This document shows positions 42,923-50,723 of a stretch of DNA of 64,000 nt, one piece after another. The position numbers and the translations under genes are program-made. Source of the DNA: Paenibacillus melissococcoides (GTDB lineage: Bacteria > Bacillota > Bacilli > Paenibacillales > Paenibacillaceae); the NCBI GenBank assembly GCA_944800085.1, contig CALYLO010000006.1, positions 62,001 to 126,000 on the forward strand. The letters run 5' to 3'. A model generated the notes under the pieces. The model saw only the letters and a list, made by a program, of their open reading frames with translations. It was not told where the DNA came from and did no database searches. Each line of letters begins with the position of its first letter. Position 1 is the first letter of the stretch.

Positions 42923-43519
42923 ATGAACATCGGATTAACCGGCGGCATTGCGTCGGGGAAAAGCACCGTCTCCCGTCTGCTCGTGGAACGGGGCGCTCTG
43001 CTTGTTGATGCTGACCGGATTGCCAGGGAGATCGTGCTTCCTGGCAGTCCCGCGTTAGATCAGATCGCGGAACGGTTCGGAGCGGACATGCTGCTGCCGG
43101 ACGGCTCGCTTGACCGCAAGCGGCTTGGCAACGTTGTATTTTCCAATACAGCCGAGCGGAAAGCGCTTGAAGAGATTACCCATCCGGCCATCCGGCAGGA
43201 GATGATGACGCAGATGCGCCGGCTGGAGGGAGAGCATCCGCAATCCCTTGTTGTCGTGGACGTGCCGCTGCTGTACGAGTCCGGCTTGACTGATCGCTTC
43301 GAGGAGATCGTCGTCGTCTACGTCCCGAAAGAAATCCAATTGGAGCGCTTGATGCGGCGGGACGGGTTAACCGAAGCGGAGGCATCCGAACGCCTTCTCT
43401 CTCAGTGGGACATTGAGATGAAGCGGGAACGGGCGGATTATGTCATCGACAATAGCAAGGGAATGGAAGAGACTCGGCAGCAGGTGGAACAGTTCTTGCG
43501 TCAGAAAGGCTTGCTATGA
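42923..43519 (+). CDS. coaE: Dephospho-CoA kinase
   Basis: The last step of coenzyme A synthesis: phosphorylates the 3'-OH of dephospho-CoA. The product has 198 residues. The P-loop is GGIASGKST at residues 6-14, followed by DADRIAREIV, the CoA-binding HPAIRQEM and VVDVPLLYESGL. GAGGTGAAGG precedes the ATG. It overlaps the next gene by 4 bases (ATGA). Confidence 0.96.
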   Translation: MNIGLTGGIASGKSTVSRLLVERGALLVDADRIAREIVLPGSPALDQIAERFGADMLLPDGSLDRKRLGNVVFSNTAERKALEEITHPAIRQEMMTQMRRLEGEHPQSLVVVDVPLLYESGLTDRFEEIVVVYVPKEIQLERLMRRDGLTEAEASERLLSQWDIEMKRERADYVIDNSKGMEETRQQVEQFLRQKGLL

Positions 43520-44100
43520 GCCGAATCATGAATCTGATGCGGAAGAAGCGTTTTTTGCTCGTTCTCTTTCTCGGGTTTCTATTTATACTATTCGTGCAAT
43601 CGCAATGGCTGGGCCGCTGGATGTATCCGATTCCATATGAGGAAGAGATTCGGAAGCACGCAGCCAAGTACAAGATGGATCCGCTGCTGGTGGCGGCGAT
43701 CATTCGGGTAGAGACGAATTATCAGGCTGGCCAGGAATCCCGGAAGGGCGCCATCGGGGTGATGCAGCTCATGCCGGAGACCGCCTCGTGGGCGATGGAG
43801 CAGCTCAATCTGGATACGCATTGGACGATGGAGGAATTGAAGTACGAGATCGACCCGAACATTCATATCGGCACCTGGTATTTGCAATCGCTGCATAAGC
43901 AGTTCAACGGGAACTGGATTGCGGCGATCGCGGCGTATAACGCCGGTCCGGGCAATGTAAGCAAATGGCTCCGCAACAAGACATGGGACGGACGGTACGA
44001 GACCGTGAAGCAGCAGATTCCTTATGGGGAAACGAAGCTGTACGTACAGCGCGTAATCCATTATTATGATAAGTATAAGGACGTCTATGGGATGAAATGA
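43516..44100 (+). CDS. Membrane-anchored lytic transglycosylase (Slt type)
   Basis: Cleaves peptidoglycan glycan strands at the outer face of the membrane. The product has 194 residues: a basic N terminus, one transmembrane helix (about 12-30), then an SLT domain. The catalytic Glu lies in AAIIRVETNYQ, followed by GAIGVMQLMPETASWA, IHIGTWYLQSL and AAYNAGPGNVSKWL. The start codon overlaps the coaE stop, so the two are co-translated, a pairing common in Bacillales. Confidence 0.92.
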   Translation: MSRIMNLMRKKRFLLVLFLGFLFILFVQSQWLGRWMYPIPYEEEIRKHAAKYKMDPLLVAAIIRVETNYQAGQESRKGAIGVMQLMPETASWAMEQLNLDTHWTMEELKYEIDPNIHIGTWYLQSLHKQFNGNWIAAIAAYNAGPGNVSKWLRNKTWDGRYETVKQQIPYGETKLYVQRVIHYYDKYKDVYGMK

Positions 44101-44102
44101 AT

Positions 44103-44146
44103 AAGCATCGGACAAGCCGGGGGTTACCGGCTTGCTCCGATGCTCA
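44103..44146. terminator. Hairpin between convergent transglycosylase and SASP genes
   Basis: A long inverted repeat (AGCATCGGA..AAGCCGG with CCGGCTT..TCCGATGCT) between two convergent genes. Confidence 0.8.
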
Positions 44147-44153
44147 TAATGCC

Positions 44154-44375
44154 TTATTTGAATTGTCCTGCTAGTTGTTGCTCCGCGATTTGTACCAGGC
44201 GCTTCGTGATGTATCCCCCGATCGAACCGGTGTCGCGGGTTGCCATGTTGCCATAGTATCCGTCTTGCGGAATGGCAATGCCCAATTCTTGAGCGATCTC
44301 GAACTTCATTTGCTCGAGAGCTGCAGTTGCTTGAGGTACAACCAGGTTGTTGCTGGAACGGTTGTTTTGGGCCAT
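44154..44375 (-). CDS. Alpha/beta-type small acid-soluble spore protein
   Basis: Binds and protects DNA in the dormant spore and is degraded during germination. The product has 73 residues. The family hallmarks are PQATAALEQMKFEIAQELGI, with the GPR protease site around FEIAQE, and TRDTGSIGGYITKRLV near the C terminus. AAGGAGGTG lies before the ATG. Expression in the forespore under sigma-G is expected from the family, but I could not fix the promoter. Confidence 0.96.
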   Translation of the reverse strand: MAQNNRSSNNLVVPQATAALEQMKFEIAQELGIAIPQDGYYGNMATRDTGSIGGYITKRLVQIAEQQLAGQFK

Positions 44376-44497
44376 ATCTGTTCACCTCCTTGCGGTTGGT
44401 AATTGTATTGTGTGCATTCTCGCTAAGTTCATTACAGGTAACGACTGGTATTTTCTATATTAACCGAGTTCAATCGGGAAGTAAGGAGGAACAACAT

Positions 44498-44971
44498 TTG
44501 AAATGTCCTTTTTGTGATCATCTTGGAACGAAAGTGCTGGATTCCCGGCCTGCCAATGATAACAAGTCCATCCGGAGGAGAAGGGAATGCGAGCTGTGCA
44601 GCCGGCGGTTCACGACCTTTGAAATGGTCGAAGAGACGCCGCTGATTGTCATTAAGAAGGATGGAAGCCGTGAGGAGTTCAGCCGCGACAAGATGCTGCG
44701 AGGCCTGATTCGGGCTTGTGAGAAAAGGCCGGTCTCGGTGGAACGGCTGGAGATGATAGCGTCGGAAGTGGAGAAGCAGCTCCGGAATACGGCTCATGCC
44801 GAAGTAGAGAGCCGCATTATCGGCGAGCGGGTGATGGAGCAATTGTATCCGGTCGATGAAGTGGCCTATGTCCGATTTGCTTCCGTATACCGCCAGTTCA
44901 AGGATATCAATATGTTCATGAAGGAACTTACCCACTTGCTGTCCAAAAATTCTCTAGGGGAGCATTCATGA
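44498..44971 (+). CDS. nrdR: Transcriptional repressor NrdR
   Basis: A nucleotide-sensing repressor of ribonucleotide reductase genes. The start is TTG 44498, placed by AAGGAGG at 44483-44489; the longer frame from 44240 runs antisense through the SASP gene. The product has 157 residues. A zinc ribbon is formed by CPFC (3-6) and CELC (31-34) and an ATP-cone follows (KKDGSREEFSRDKMLRGL). YPVDEVAYVRFASVYRQFKDI closes the family pattern. No NrdR box or nrd gene is in the window. Confidence 0.95.
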   Translation: MKCPFCDHLGTKVLDSRPANDNKSIRRRRECELCSRRFTTFEMVEETPLIVIKKDGSREEFSRDKMLRGLIRACEKRPVSVERLEMIASEVEKQLRNTAHAEVESRIIGERVMEQLYPVDEVAYVRFASVYRQFKDINMFMKELTHLLSKNSLGEHS

Positions 44972-45008
44972 AGAACCCGCATCTTAGAACCCTTGCGGGT
45001 TCTTTGTT
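44971..45008 (+). terminator. Terminator of nrdR
   Basis: An 11-bp perfect stem (44971-44981 with 44994-45004) that begins at the stop codon, followed by TTTG. Confidence 0.8.
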
Positions 45009-45018
45009 GTAGACATAA

Positions 45019-45047
45019 CAAAAAGAACATCTTCATCCAGATGTTCT
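45019..45047 (-). terminator. Terminator of the tRNA-Ala gene
   Basis: AGAACATCT pairs with AGATGTTCT across a 6-base loop. On the minus strand TTTTTG follows. Confidence 0.85.
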
Positions 45048-45062
45048 CGAGTGTAGCTATGA

Positions 45063-45137
45063 TGGTGGAGCATAGCGGATTCGAACCGCTGACCTCTTCA
45101 CTGCCAGTGAAGCGTTCTCCCCCTGAACTAATGCCCC
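45063..45137 (-). tRNA. tRNA-Ala (anticodon GGC)
   Basis: The reverse strand folds as a full cloverleaf with encoded CCA. The acceptor stem GGGGCAT pairs with ATGCTCC and carries the G3-U70 wobble pair that identifies alanine tRNA. The anticodon stem TTCA/TGAA has loop CTGGCAG, anticodon GGC, which reads GCC. The T arm is GCGGTTCGAATCCGC. It is a single tRNA gene with its own promoter and terminator. Confidence 0.93.
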
Positions 45138-45149
45138 GTTACCTGTTAC

Positions 45150-45178
45150 ATTATACCACCACATGCCTCGAATTGCAA
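45150..45178 (-). promoter_or_regulatory. Consensus promoter of tRNA-Ala
   Basis: On the minus strand TTGCAA (45178-45173), a 17-bp spacer and TATAAT (45155-45150), 12 bases before the tRNA 5' end. Confidence 0.88.
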
Positions 45179-45192
45179 CAGGATTTATTTAA

Positions 45193-45447
45193 TTATTCTG
45201 CAAGCATGTCGGATAAATGGACTTGGCTGTCAATTTGCTCCGCGAAGCGGTTCAGACATGAGCAAATGAAGTCTTTTCTGCATACGGGACAAGGAATGGA
45301 GAGCAAGCGGCTGATCGTAATTGCTCCTTTGTTGTAGATGACGCGGCATTGAGTGCCGTCCTGCAATTTCACTTTGACTTGATACAGGTTGTCTTCATCA
45401 TTGCGCTCAATTAACGTCTTTTCCTTTACAATCGGTTGGTAGTTCAC
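45193..45447 (-). CDS. Small cysteine-containing protein of unknown function
   Basis: I do not recognise a named family. GTG 45447 follows AGGTGA. The 84-residue product has an N-terminal beta-rich half (LYQVKVKLQDGTQCRVIYNKGAITIS) and a C-terminal CPVCRKDFICSCLNRF segment with four cysteines, likely to bind a metal. It lies upstream of tRNA-Ala on the same strand; the tRNA promoter starts within 20 bases of its stop. Good signals and a structured pattern make it a likely real gene. Confidence 0.6.
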   Translation of the reverse strand: MNYQPIVKEKTLIERNDEDNLYQVKVKLQDGTQCRVIYNKGAITISRLLSIPCPVCRKDFICSCLNRFAEQIDSQVHLSDMLAE

Positions 45448-45615
45448 GGGTAGGTCACCTGCTCCCTTTAGTTTTTTTGCATTTTACATCTTAATGTCTT
45501 TGTATTGCCTTTGTCAATTTATTTGTGTACAAGACGCGAAATGTTTTTCTTTGCGGAATTGGCTTTTTTTGCTGTAATAGAAGGAGAACGTTTCCATTGC
45601 GGAGGTGAAGCTTGA

Positions 45616-46518
45616 ATGGATCGGAATGTACGTACCGAACCCCGGGAAAAGCCGAAGGCCATCATGCCTGATCCGGTCAGTTGGCCTACGCCGATGCCGT
45701 ATCTCGTGTCGACGACGGAAGGAGTGAGTCCGGGCTTTCAACGGCTCCATTGGCACCGGGAACTGGAGATTAATTATATCCGGGGCGGAACAGGATTTTA
45801 TGTGATCAATGGTGTGAAATATCAGCTTCAAGCAGGAGATATTATCCTCATCAATGGACAGGACCTGCATCGCGCCTTCGAGACGGATCATCTGGTCATC
45901 GACGTTCATATGTTCGATCCCGGAATGCTGGCCATGGAGATGCGCTATGACCATGATTTGCTCCGCCCGTTCCGGGAACAGGGCGTACAGTTCACCAATC
46001 TGCTCAATCGGGACATGCCGGGATATGATGAATTGATTGCGATTCTCCTCAATATGAAGGAGGAGATGAATATGAGGGCTCCGTCTTACGCATCGGTCAT
46101 CCGGGCGCAATTGACCCGCTTCCTCGCGCTTGTGAACCGCCACGGCGCTATCTCTGAAGGGGAGCCGGCGCCGGTGAAGCACCGCGGAATTCATACGCTG
46201 AAGGAGCTGATTGTAACGATGGAGCTCAATCTGGCATACCCGTGGACACTGAAGGAATTGGCCGAGCTGACCCATTTGAGCCCGTCCCGGTTCAGCGCCT
46301 TGTTCCAACAGGCCGTCGGCACGTCGCCGCTTGATTATCTTATCCAACTCCGGCTGACCCAAGCGGTTCATTTATTGGAATCGTCGGATGAGAAAATTAT
46401 TGATATTGCATCAGAATGCGGATTTCGGAATTTATCGAATTTCAACCGTCTGTTCCGGCAGCTGTTCGGAGTGTCGCAGAGCGAAATCCGCAACCAGCGA
46501 ACGAAGAAAAAACAGTAA
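45616..46518 (+). CDS. AraC-family transcription regulator
   Basis: The product has 300 residues. The N-terminal half is a cupin-like effector domain (HWHRELEINYIRGGTGFYVINGVKYQLQ split over residues 40-75; GDIILINGQDLHR). The C-terminal 100 residues carry two helix-turn-helix motifs (WTLKELAELTHLSPSRFSAL and IIDIASECGFRNLSNFNRLF), the AraC signature. ATG 45616 follows GCGGAGGTGAAGC. The genes immediately downstream encode a sugar kinase-like protein and a GH4 glycosidase, its probable targets; the inducer is probably a phosphorylated or free disaccharide (inference). Confidence 0.92.
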   Translation: MDRNVRTEPREKPKAIMPDPVSWPTPMPYLVSTTEGVSPGFQRLHWHRELEINYIRGGTGFYVINGVKYQLQAGDIILINGQDLHRAFETDHLVIDVHMFDPGMLAMEMRYDHDLLRPFREQGVQFTNLLNRDMPGYDELIAILLNMKEEMNMRAPSYASVIRAQLTRFLALVNRHGAISEGEPAPVKHRGIHTLKELIVTMELNLAYPWTLKELAELTHLSPSRFSALFQQAVGTSPLDYLIQLRLTQAVHLLESSDEKIIDIASECGFRNLSNFNRLFRQLFGVSQSEIRNQRTKKKQ

Positions 46519-46654
46519 GATCATATTAGTTTACACGAGGTTAGTAGTAGTTAATGGGATAAATCAAATTGTAAAGTAGGGATATAGCACAGATAATGTA
46601 TTCGCACGTGAAGGTGCGGAGGGGTGCATTTGCAGATGAATGGGAGAGAACTCG

Positions 46655-47626
46655 ATGAGCATCTACTTAGGAGTCGACGCAGGAGGGAGCAAGACGCACG
46701 CCTTGCTGGTCGATGCGGTTGGGAATGTGCTGGGCACAGGCCTGTCCGGCAATGGAAATCATCAGATTGACCGGGACGGGGCCGCCCGCAATATTCGGGC
46801 CGCTTGTGAAGGCGCGCTTGCATCGGCTGGATTGAGGCACGAGGATGTCACCTACGCTTACTTCGGATTGGCTGGAGCGGATCGCGAGCCGGATTACGTC
46901 ATCCTGCGGCCGATGATTGCCGAGATGGGCTTCGCCAGGCACGCGATTGCCTGCGACACGATGATCGGCATGCGGGCCGGCACGGATCGTCCGTACGGCG
47001 GCGTTATCATCAGCGGTACGGGCTTCAACAGCGCCGCGCGCAACCGCCATGGCGAGGAATTGCAGTATGGAGGCTACGGCCATCTATTCGGCGACGGATT
47101 CGGCGCAGGATCCAGCCTGGCGGTATTGGCCTTCCGGGCGGTCATTCGAGAGTGGGACGGCCGCGGGGACAAGACGGGACTCACGCCGCTTGTACTGAAG
47201 GAAATGAATTACAGAACCGTGGAGGCTATGTATACCGATGTGCTGGATAACGGCGTTCTGGTGCCGCGGGATCTGGTCAAATGCTTGTTCGAAGCGGCCG
47301 CTCAGGGCGATGCCGTCGCGCAGCGGATTTTGGAAGAGGAAGGAACGGAGCTCGGCAATGCGGTCAATGCGTTGATTCGCCGGCTGAACATGACGGATGA
47401 CGAATTCGATGTCGTCCTTATCGGGAGCGTGTTAATGCGGGGCAAAGGCTCTTATCTTCAAGATGCGGTCGCCCGGGAAGTGAGCCGGGTGGCGCCCAAA
47501 GCCCGCTGCGTCCGGCTGCAATCGGATCCGGTCGTGGGGGCCGTGCTGAGCGCGATGGATGAAGCGGGAGTCATCATCAGCCCGGAGCTGGACGCACGGT
47601 TGAAGTCTTTCACTTTTCCCGGATAA
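46655..47626 (+). CDS. BadF/BadG/BcrA-type ATPase, probable N-acetylglucosamine or sugar kinase
   Basis: The product has 323 residues of the actin/hexokinase ATPase fold. Phosphate-1 loop GVDAGGSKTHALLVD is at residues 5-19, YFGLAGADRE is at about 69 and GVIISGTGFNSAARN is the nucleotide-binding turn. It resembles N-acetylglucosamine kinases of the BadF family. ATG 46655 is preferred over ATG 46640, with GGGAGAG between them. It lies 53 bases before the GH4 gene and 136 bases after the AraC regulator, forming a glycoside-use module. Confidence 0.82.
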   Translation: MSIYLGVDAGGSKTHALLVDAVGNVLGTGLSGNGNHQIDRDGAARNIRAACEGALASAGLRHEDVTYAYFGLAGADREPDYVILRPMIAEMGFARHAIACDTMIGMRAGTDRPYGGVIISGTGFNSAARNRHGEELQYGGYGHLFGDGFGAGSSLAVLAFRAVIREWDGRGDKTGLTPLVLKEMNYRTVEAMYTDVLDNGVLVPRDLVKCLFEAAAQGDAVAQRILEEEGTELGNAVNALIRRLNMTDDEFDVVLIGSVLMRGKGSYLQDAVAREVSRVAPKARCVRLQSDPVVGAVLSAMDEAGVIISPELDARLKSFTFPG

Positions 47627-47679
47627 GCTTCGATCATAAGTTAAAGCGATTTGCTTTTCAAAATGAAGGAGGTACGAAC

Positions 47680-48990
47680 ATGGGAGACAACAACGGGTTG
47701 AAAATTGCAGTGATTGGCGGCGGCTCTTCGTATACGCCGGAGATCGTGGAAGGATTTATTCGCAACTATGAGCAAATGCCAATCCGCGAATTGTGGCTGG
47801 TTGATATCGAACAAGGCAAGCATAAGCTGGATATTGTCGGCAACCTGGCGAAGCGCATGGTCCAGGAATCGGGCTACCCAATCGATGTCCACCTTTCGCT
47901 GGACCGGGAGCGCGCGATTGAAGGCGCCGATTTCGTCACGACGCAAATGCGAGTCGGTCTGCTCGAAGCCCGGAAGCGGGACGAGCATATTCCGATTCAG
48001 CATGGGGTGATCGGTCAGGAGACGACAGGCCCAGGGGGGATGATGAAGGCCCTGCGAACGATTCCTGTCCTGCTGGAGATCTGCCGTGACATAGAGCGGT
48101 TGGCGCCGAATGCCTGGATGCTCAATTTCACCAACCCGGCAGGCATTGTTACGGAAGCAGTGGCGAAGCATAGCCGTGTCCAATCGATCGGATTGTGCAA
48201 CTCGCCGATCAACGTCAAGAAATTCCTGTCTGCGGAATATGGAGTATCCGAGGCCGAGGTGCTGCCGGAATTCGTCGGCATCAACCATCTTCATTGGGTT
48301 ACTTCGGCTGCCGTCAAGGGCGAGGAGAAGCTTCCGGAGCTATTGGCCGGAGGGAAAGCGTATAATGCGAAGAACGTGCCGACGACAGGCTGGGATCCGG
48401 AATTCTTAGTCTCCTTGGGAGCGATTCCGACGTATTATTTGAAATATTACTACCAGACGGACGAGATGTTCGAGGAGATGAAGGAATCGCTGGCGAAGAA
48501 CGGAACGCGCGCCGATGTCGTCAGCCGCGTCGAGACCGAATTGTTCGAGCTGTATAAGGATGAATCCCTACGGGAGAAGCCGAAGCAGCTGGAGCAGCGC
48601 GGCGGCGCTTATTACTCGGAAGCGGCCGTTAATCTGATGAATTCTATCTACAATGACAGACATGATATCCAGACGCTGAACGTGCTGAACGGCAGCATTT
48701 ACGACTTCCTGCCGGCCGACGCCAGCATCGAGGTCAATTGCGTCGTCACGAAGCAAGGCCCGATTCCGCTGCCGCCGCGCTGGATTCCCGAACATATCAA
48801 AGGTCTGCTGCATGCGGTGAAGACCTACGAGCAGCTGACGATTGAAGCGGCGGTTACCGGAGATCGAGGAATTGCGCTGCAAGCGATGGTGCATCATCCG
48901 CTTGTCCCTTCTGTCCGCGTGGCGAAGGCGCTTCTGAATGAGATGCTGGAAGCGAATCGTGCGTATTTGCCGCAATTTTTCAAGCAATAA
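47680..48990 (+). CDS. Family 4 glycosidase (6-phospho-beta-glucosidase type)
   Basis: GH4 enzymes hydrolyse 6-phospho-glycosides by an NAD- and Mn-dependent redox mechanism. The product has 436 residues. The N-terminal NAD loop is VIGGGSSYTPEIVEGF, the second signature is WMLNFTNPAGIVTEAV, and the Mn-site cysteine and histidine lie in GLCNSPINVKKF and GINHLHWVT. It is closest in pattern to LicH/CelF-type 6-phospho-beta-glucosidases. AAGGAGG is well placed. A phosphorylated substrate implies PTS uptake, but no PTS gene is in the window. Confidence 0.92.
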   Translation: MGDNNGLKIAVIGGGSSYTPEIVEGFIRNYEQMPIRELWLVDIEQGKHKLDIVGNLAKRMVQESGYPIDVHLSLDRERAIEGADFVTTQMRVGLLEARKRDEHIPIQHGVIGQETTGPGGMMKALRTIPVLLEICRDIERLAPNAWMLNFTNPAGIVTEAVAKHSRVQSIGLCNSPINVKKFLSAEYGVSEAEVLPEFVGINHLHWVTSAAVKGEEKLPELLAGGKAYNAKNVPTTGWDPEFLVSLGAIPTYYLKYYYQTDEMFEEMKESLAKNGTRADVVSRVETELFELYKDESLREKPKQLEQRGGAYYSEAAVNLMNSIYNDRHDIQTLNVLNGSIYDFLPADASIEVNCVVTKQGPIPLPPRWIPEHIKGLLHAVKTYEQLTIEAAVTGDRGIALQAMVHHPLVPSVRVAKALLNEMLEANRAYLPQFFKQ

Positions 48991-49006
48991 TCACATCTAT
49001 ACCCTA

Positions 49007-49048
49007 TACGGGCCGTGTCTCCTGGCGGAGGGCGGTCCGTATTTTTTT
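49007..49048 (+). terminator. Terminator of the kinase-GH4 unit
   Basis: ACGGGCCG pairs imperfectly with CGGTCCGT and is followed by a run of seven T. Confidence 0.75.
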
Positions 49049-49130
49049 GTCAGGACGGAATCCGGCCGTGGCGGGATGGACAAGACCTTGCATACGATAA
49101 TGTATCACGCAGCAAGAGGAGGTTGGTCCT

Positions 49131-49529
49131 ATGAGACAGCTTGCTCTGAACAGCTTAAGCGGGCTCCTCGGGGGAATTGTCGCTTTCCTGTTCGGCAACT
49201 GGAGCCCGTTGTTATCGCTTTTTATCATCGCCATCGCTATTGATTATATCTCCGGCATCGCCGCATCGCTGCGGGAAGGCAAGGGCTTGAGCAGTGAAGT
49301 CGGGTTCTGGGGCCTGACCCGCAAAGGATTGATGCTGTTTATCGTCATCTTGGCCCATCATATGGATACGGTTTTCGGAACCGTGTGGATACGAGAAGGG
49401 GCCATCAGCTTTTATCTCGCGAACGAGCTCGTGTCCATTGTGGAAAACTATGGGCGTCTCGGTCTTCCGCTCCCGCCGAAGCTTCGGAAATTTATCACAA
49501 GCCTCAAAAATAACGAGGATAAACAATAA
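49131..49529 (+). CDS. Phage-type holin family protein (orphan)
   Basis: The 132-residue product has hydrophobic segments at about 12-38, 62-82 and 88-108 and a charged tail. IAIDYISGIAASLREGKGLSS and GFWGLTRKGLMLF are typical of the TcdE/phi105-like holin family. Such proteins form membrane lesions for release of lysins or toxins. AGAGGAGG precedes the ATG. No endolysin or other phage gene lies beside it, so this is a solitary chromosomal holin. A role in spore or wall protein release is possible but not shown. Confidence 0.85.
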   Translation: MRQLALNSLSGLLGGIVAFLFGNWSPLLSLFIIAIAIDYISGIAASLREGKGLSSEVGFWGLTRKGLMLFIVILAHHMDTVFGTVWIREGAISFYLANELVSIVENYGRLGLPLPPKLRKFITSLKNNEDKQ

Positions 49530-49737
49530 AGCGTGTTCACGAAAATGTCAAGAAAGAATGAAGCGTATCCGTCGGATGAAATCATGAAAATACGGCAAAA
49601 ATAACGAAAATACTCTTTTCGTTCATCAATTCGTCACAAACTTCAAAAATGATTTAGAAAATTTCAAGTTAGGGTTGAGAGATTCAGGAAAGATTTTGTA
49701 ATATAAAAGGTGACGAATGTAACTGACAAAGGGGCGT

Positions 49738-50124
49738 ATGACAGTTATGCAAAAATGGGCAATGTTCACATTGTTCAGCATCGCGTGCGTATTCGCCATC
49801 GGATTGTTGCTCTTCAACATGCCGAAGGCAGAGCAAGAAGAAGCAGCTCCAGAAGGCGTTAAGCTTGTCAAGATCGTAGCGAGCAATGATTTTACGTTCG
49901 ATCAGGCCGAATATAAGGTCAAGGCTGGAGAAAAGGTCCGCCTGAAGCTGGTGAATGAGTCCGGTTTTCACGGTGCTGCCATTGAAGATTTCAAGATCGA
50001 TTTGAAAGACGGTCAAATGGAGAGGGACTTCGTTTTCGACAAGCCGGGGAAATATTTAATTCACTGTTCAGTCATGTGTGGTACAGGTCATGATGATATG
50101 AAATCTTATTTGATCGTGGAATAA
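49738..50124 (+). CDS. Membrane-anchored single-domain CuA cupredoxin (cytochrome oxidase subunit II-like)
   Basis: A 128-residue protein: one N-terminal transmembrane helix (about 8-27), a short acidic linker, and one cupredoxin domain. All typical CuA ligand side chains are visible: His78 (GFHGAA) and the cluster Cys110, Cys114, His118, Met121 in HCSVMCGTGHDDM. The helical hairpin of a true oxidase subunit II is absent and no oxidase genes are near. It probably carries electrons or copper to an oxidase or N2O-type reductase; this is inference. The start is ATG 49738 or 49747. A long AT-rich promoter region (49530-49737) precedes it. Confidence 0.85.
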   Translation: MTVMQKWAMFTLFSIACVFAIGLLLFNMPKAEQEEAAPEGVKLVKIVASNDFTFDQAEYKVKAGEKVRLKLVNESGFHGAAIEDFKIDLKDGQMERDFVFDKPGKYLIHCSVMCGTGHDDMKSYLIVE

Positions 50125-50137
50125 GCAAGTTTTTCAG

Positions 50138-50168
50138 GAAAAGGGGCTGGCGGGCTCCTTTTTTTGTG
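50138..50168 (+). terminator. Terminator of the CuA protein gene
   Basis: AAGGGGCT and GGGCTCCTT form an imperfect stem followed by TTTTTTTG. Confidence 0.6.
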
Positions 50169-50237
50169 CTTGCGGATCCTGTCCAGCTTCGATATGCTGT
50201 CTGTGACAGCGTCTGACAGAGAAGGGAGAGGCTAGCG

Positions 50238-50660
50238 ATGTATTATGTGAATACCGCTCAGATCGAGGAACGGTTGAATATGGTTCCCGAAATCGTGGAA
50301 GCCGCGAATGCGATACGACACGGATGGGATGGCAGCCTGACCGCATCCTATGCGCAAGAACGGGCGCTACATATCGCCATTGAGCTGATTACCGATGTAG
50401 GCAGTCTGCTGATCGACGGATTTATGATGAGGGACGCCAGCAGCTATGAGGATATCGTGGATATTTTATCGCAAGAGGGAGCCATACCGGAGCGGCTGCA
50501 TGACGGCCTGCTCGGCCTGGTTCGGCTGCGCAAACCGCTCGTCCAGGATTACGCTGCCTGGAAAAGAGGCGAACTCCATCCCGCCCTGGCGGAGCTGCCG
50601 GAGCTGCTGCCGCCGTTCGCCGAAGGCGCCCGCCAGTTCATAGCCAAAGAAAAGATCTAG
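50238..50660 (+). CDS. DUF86/HepT-like protein
   Basis: A 140-residue helical protein of the HepT/MNT toxin superfamily, close to B. subtilis YutE. In active HepT toxins an R-x4-6-H-x-Y motif gives nuclease or nucleotide-modifying activity. Here residues 98-105 read R-KPLV-Q-D-Y, so the histidine is Gln103. No MNT-type nucleotidyltransferase antitoxin gene is adjacent, which supports a house-keeping role rather than a toxin-antitoxin pair. The start follows GAAGGGAGAGG. The regulator gene follows after 63 bases. Confidence 0.75.
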   Translation: MYYVNTAQIEERLNMVPEIVEAANAIRHGWDGSLTASYAQERALHIAIELITDVGSLLIDGFMMRDASSYEDIVDILSQEGAIPERLHDGLLGLVRLRKPLVQDYAAWKRGELHPALAELPELLPPFAEGARQFIAKEKI

Positions 50661-50723
50661 TCTCGGTCGCCGGGATAAGATACAATGTCGATACCAAGAC
50701 AACCCAAATAAAGGTGGTTACTA

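Noticed and set aside
49131..49529. Prophage remnant around the holin gene
   Set aside because: No integrase, terminase, structural or endolysin gene and no att-like repeats nearby; neighbours are metabolic genes.
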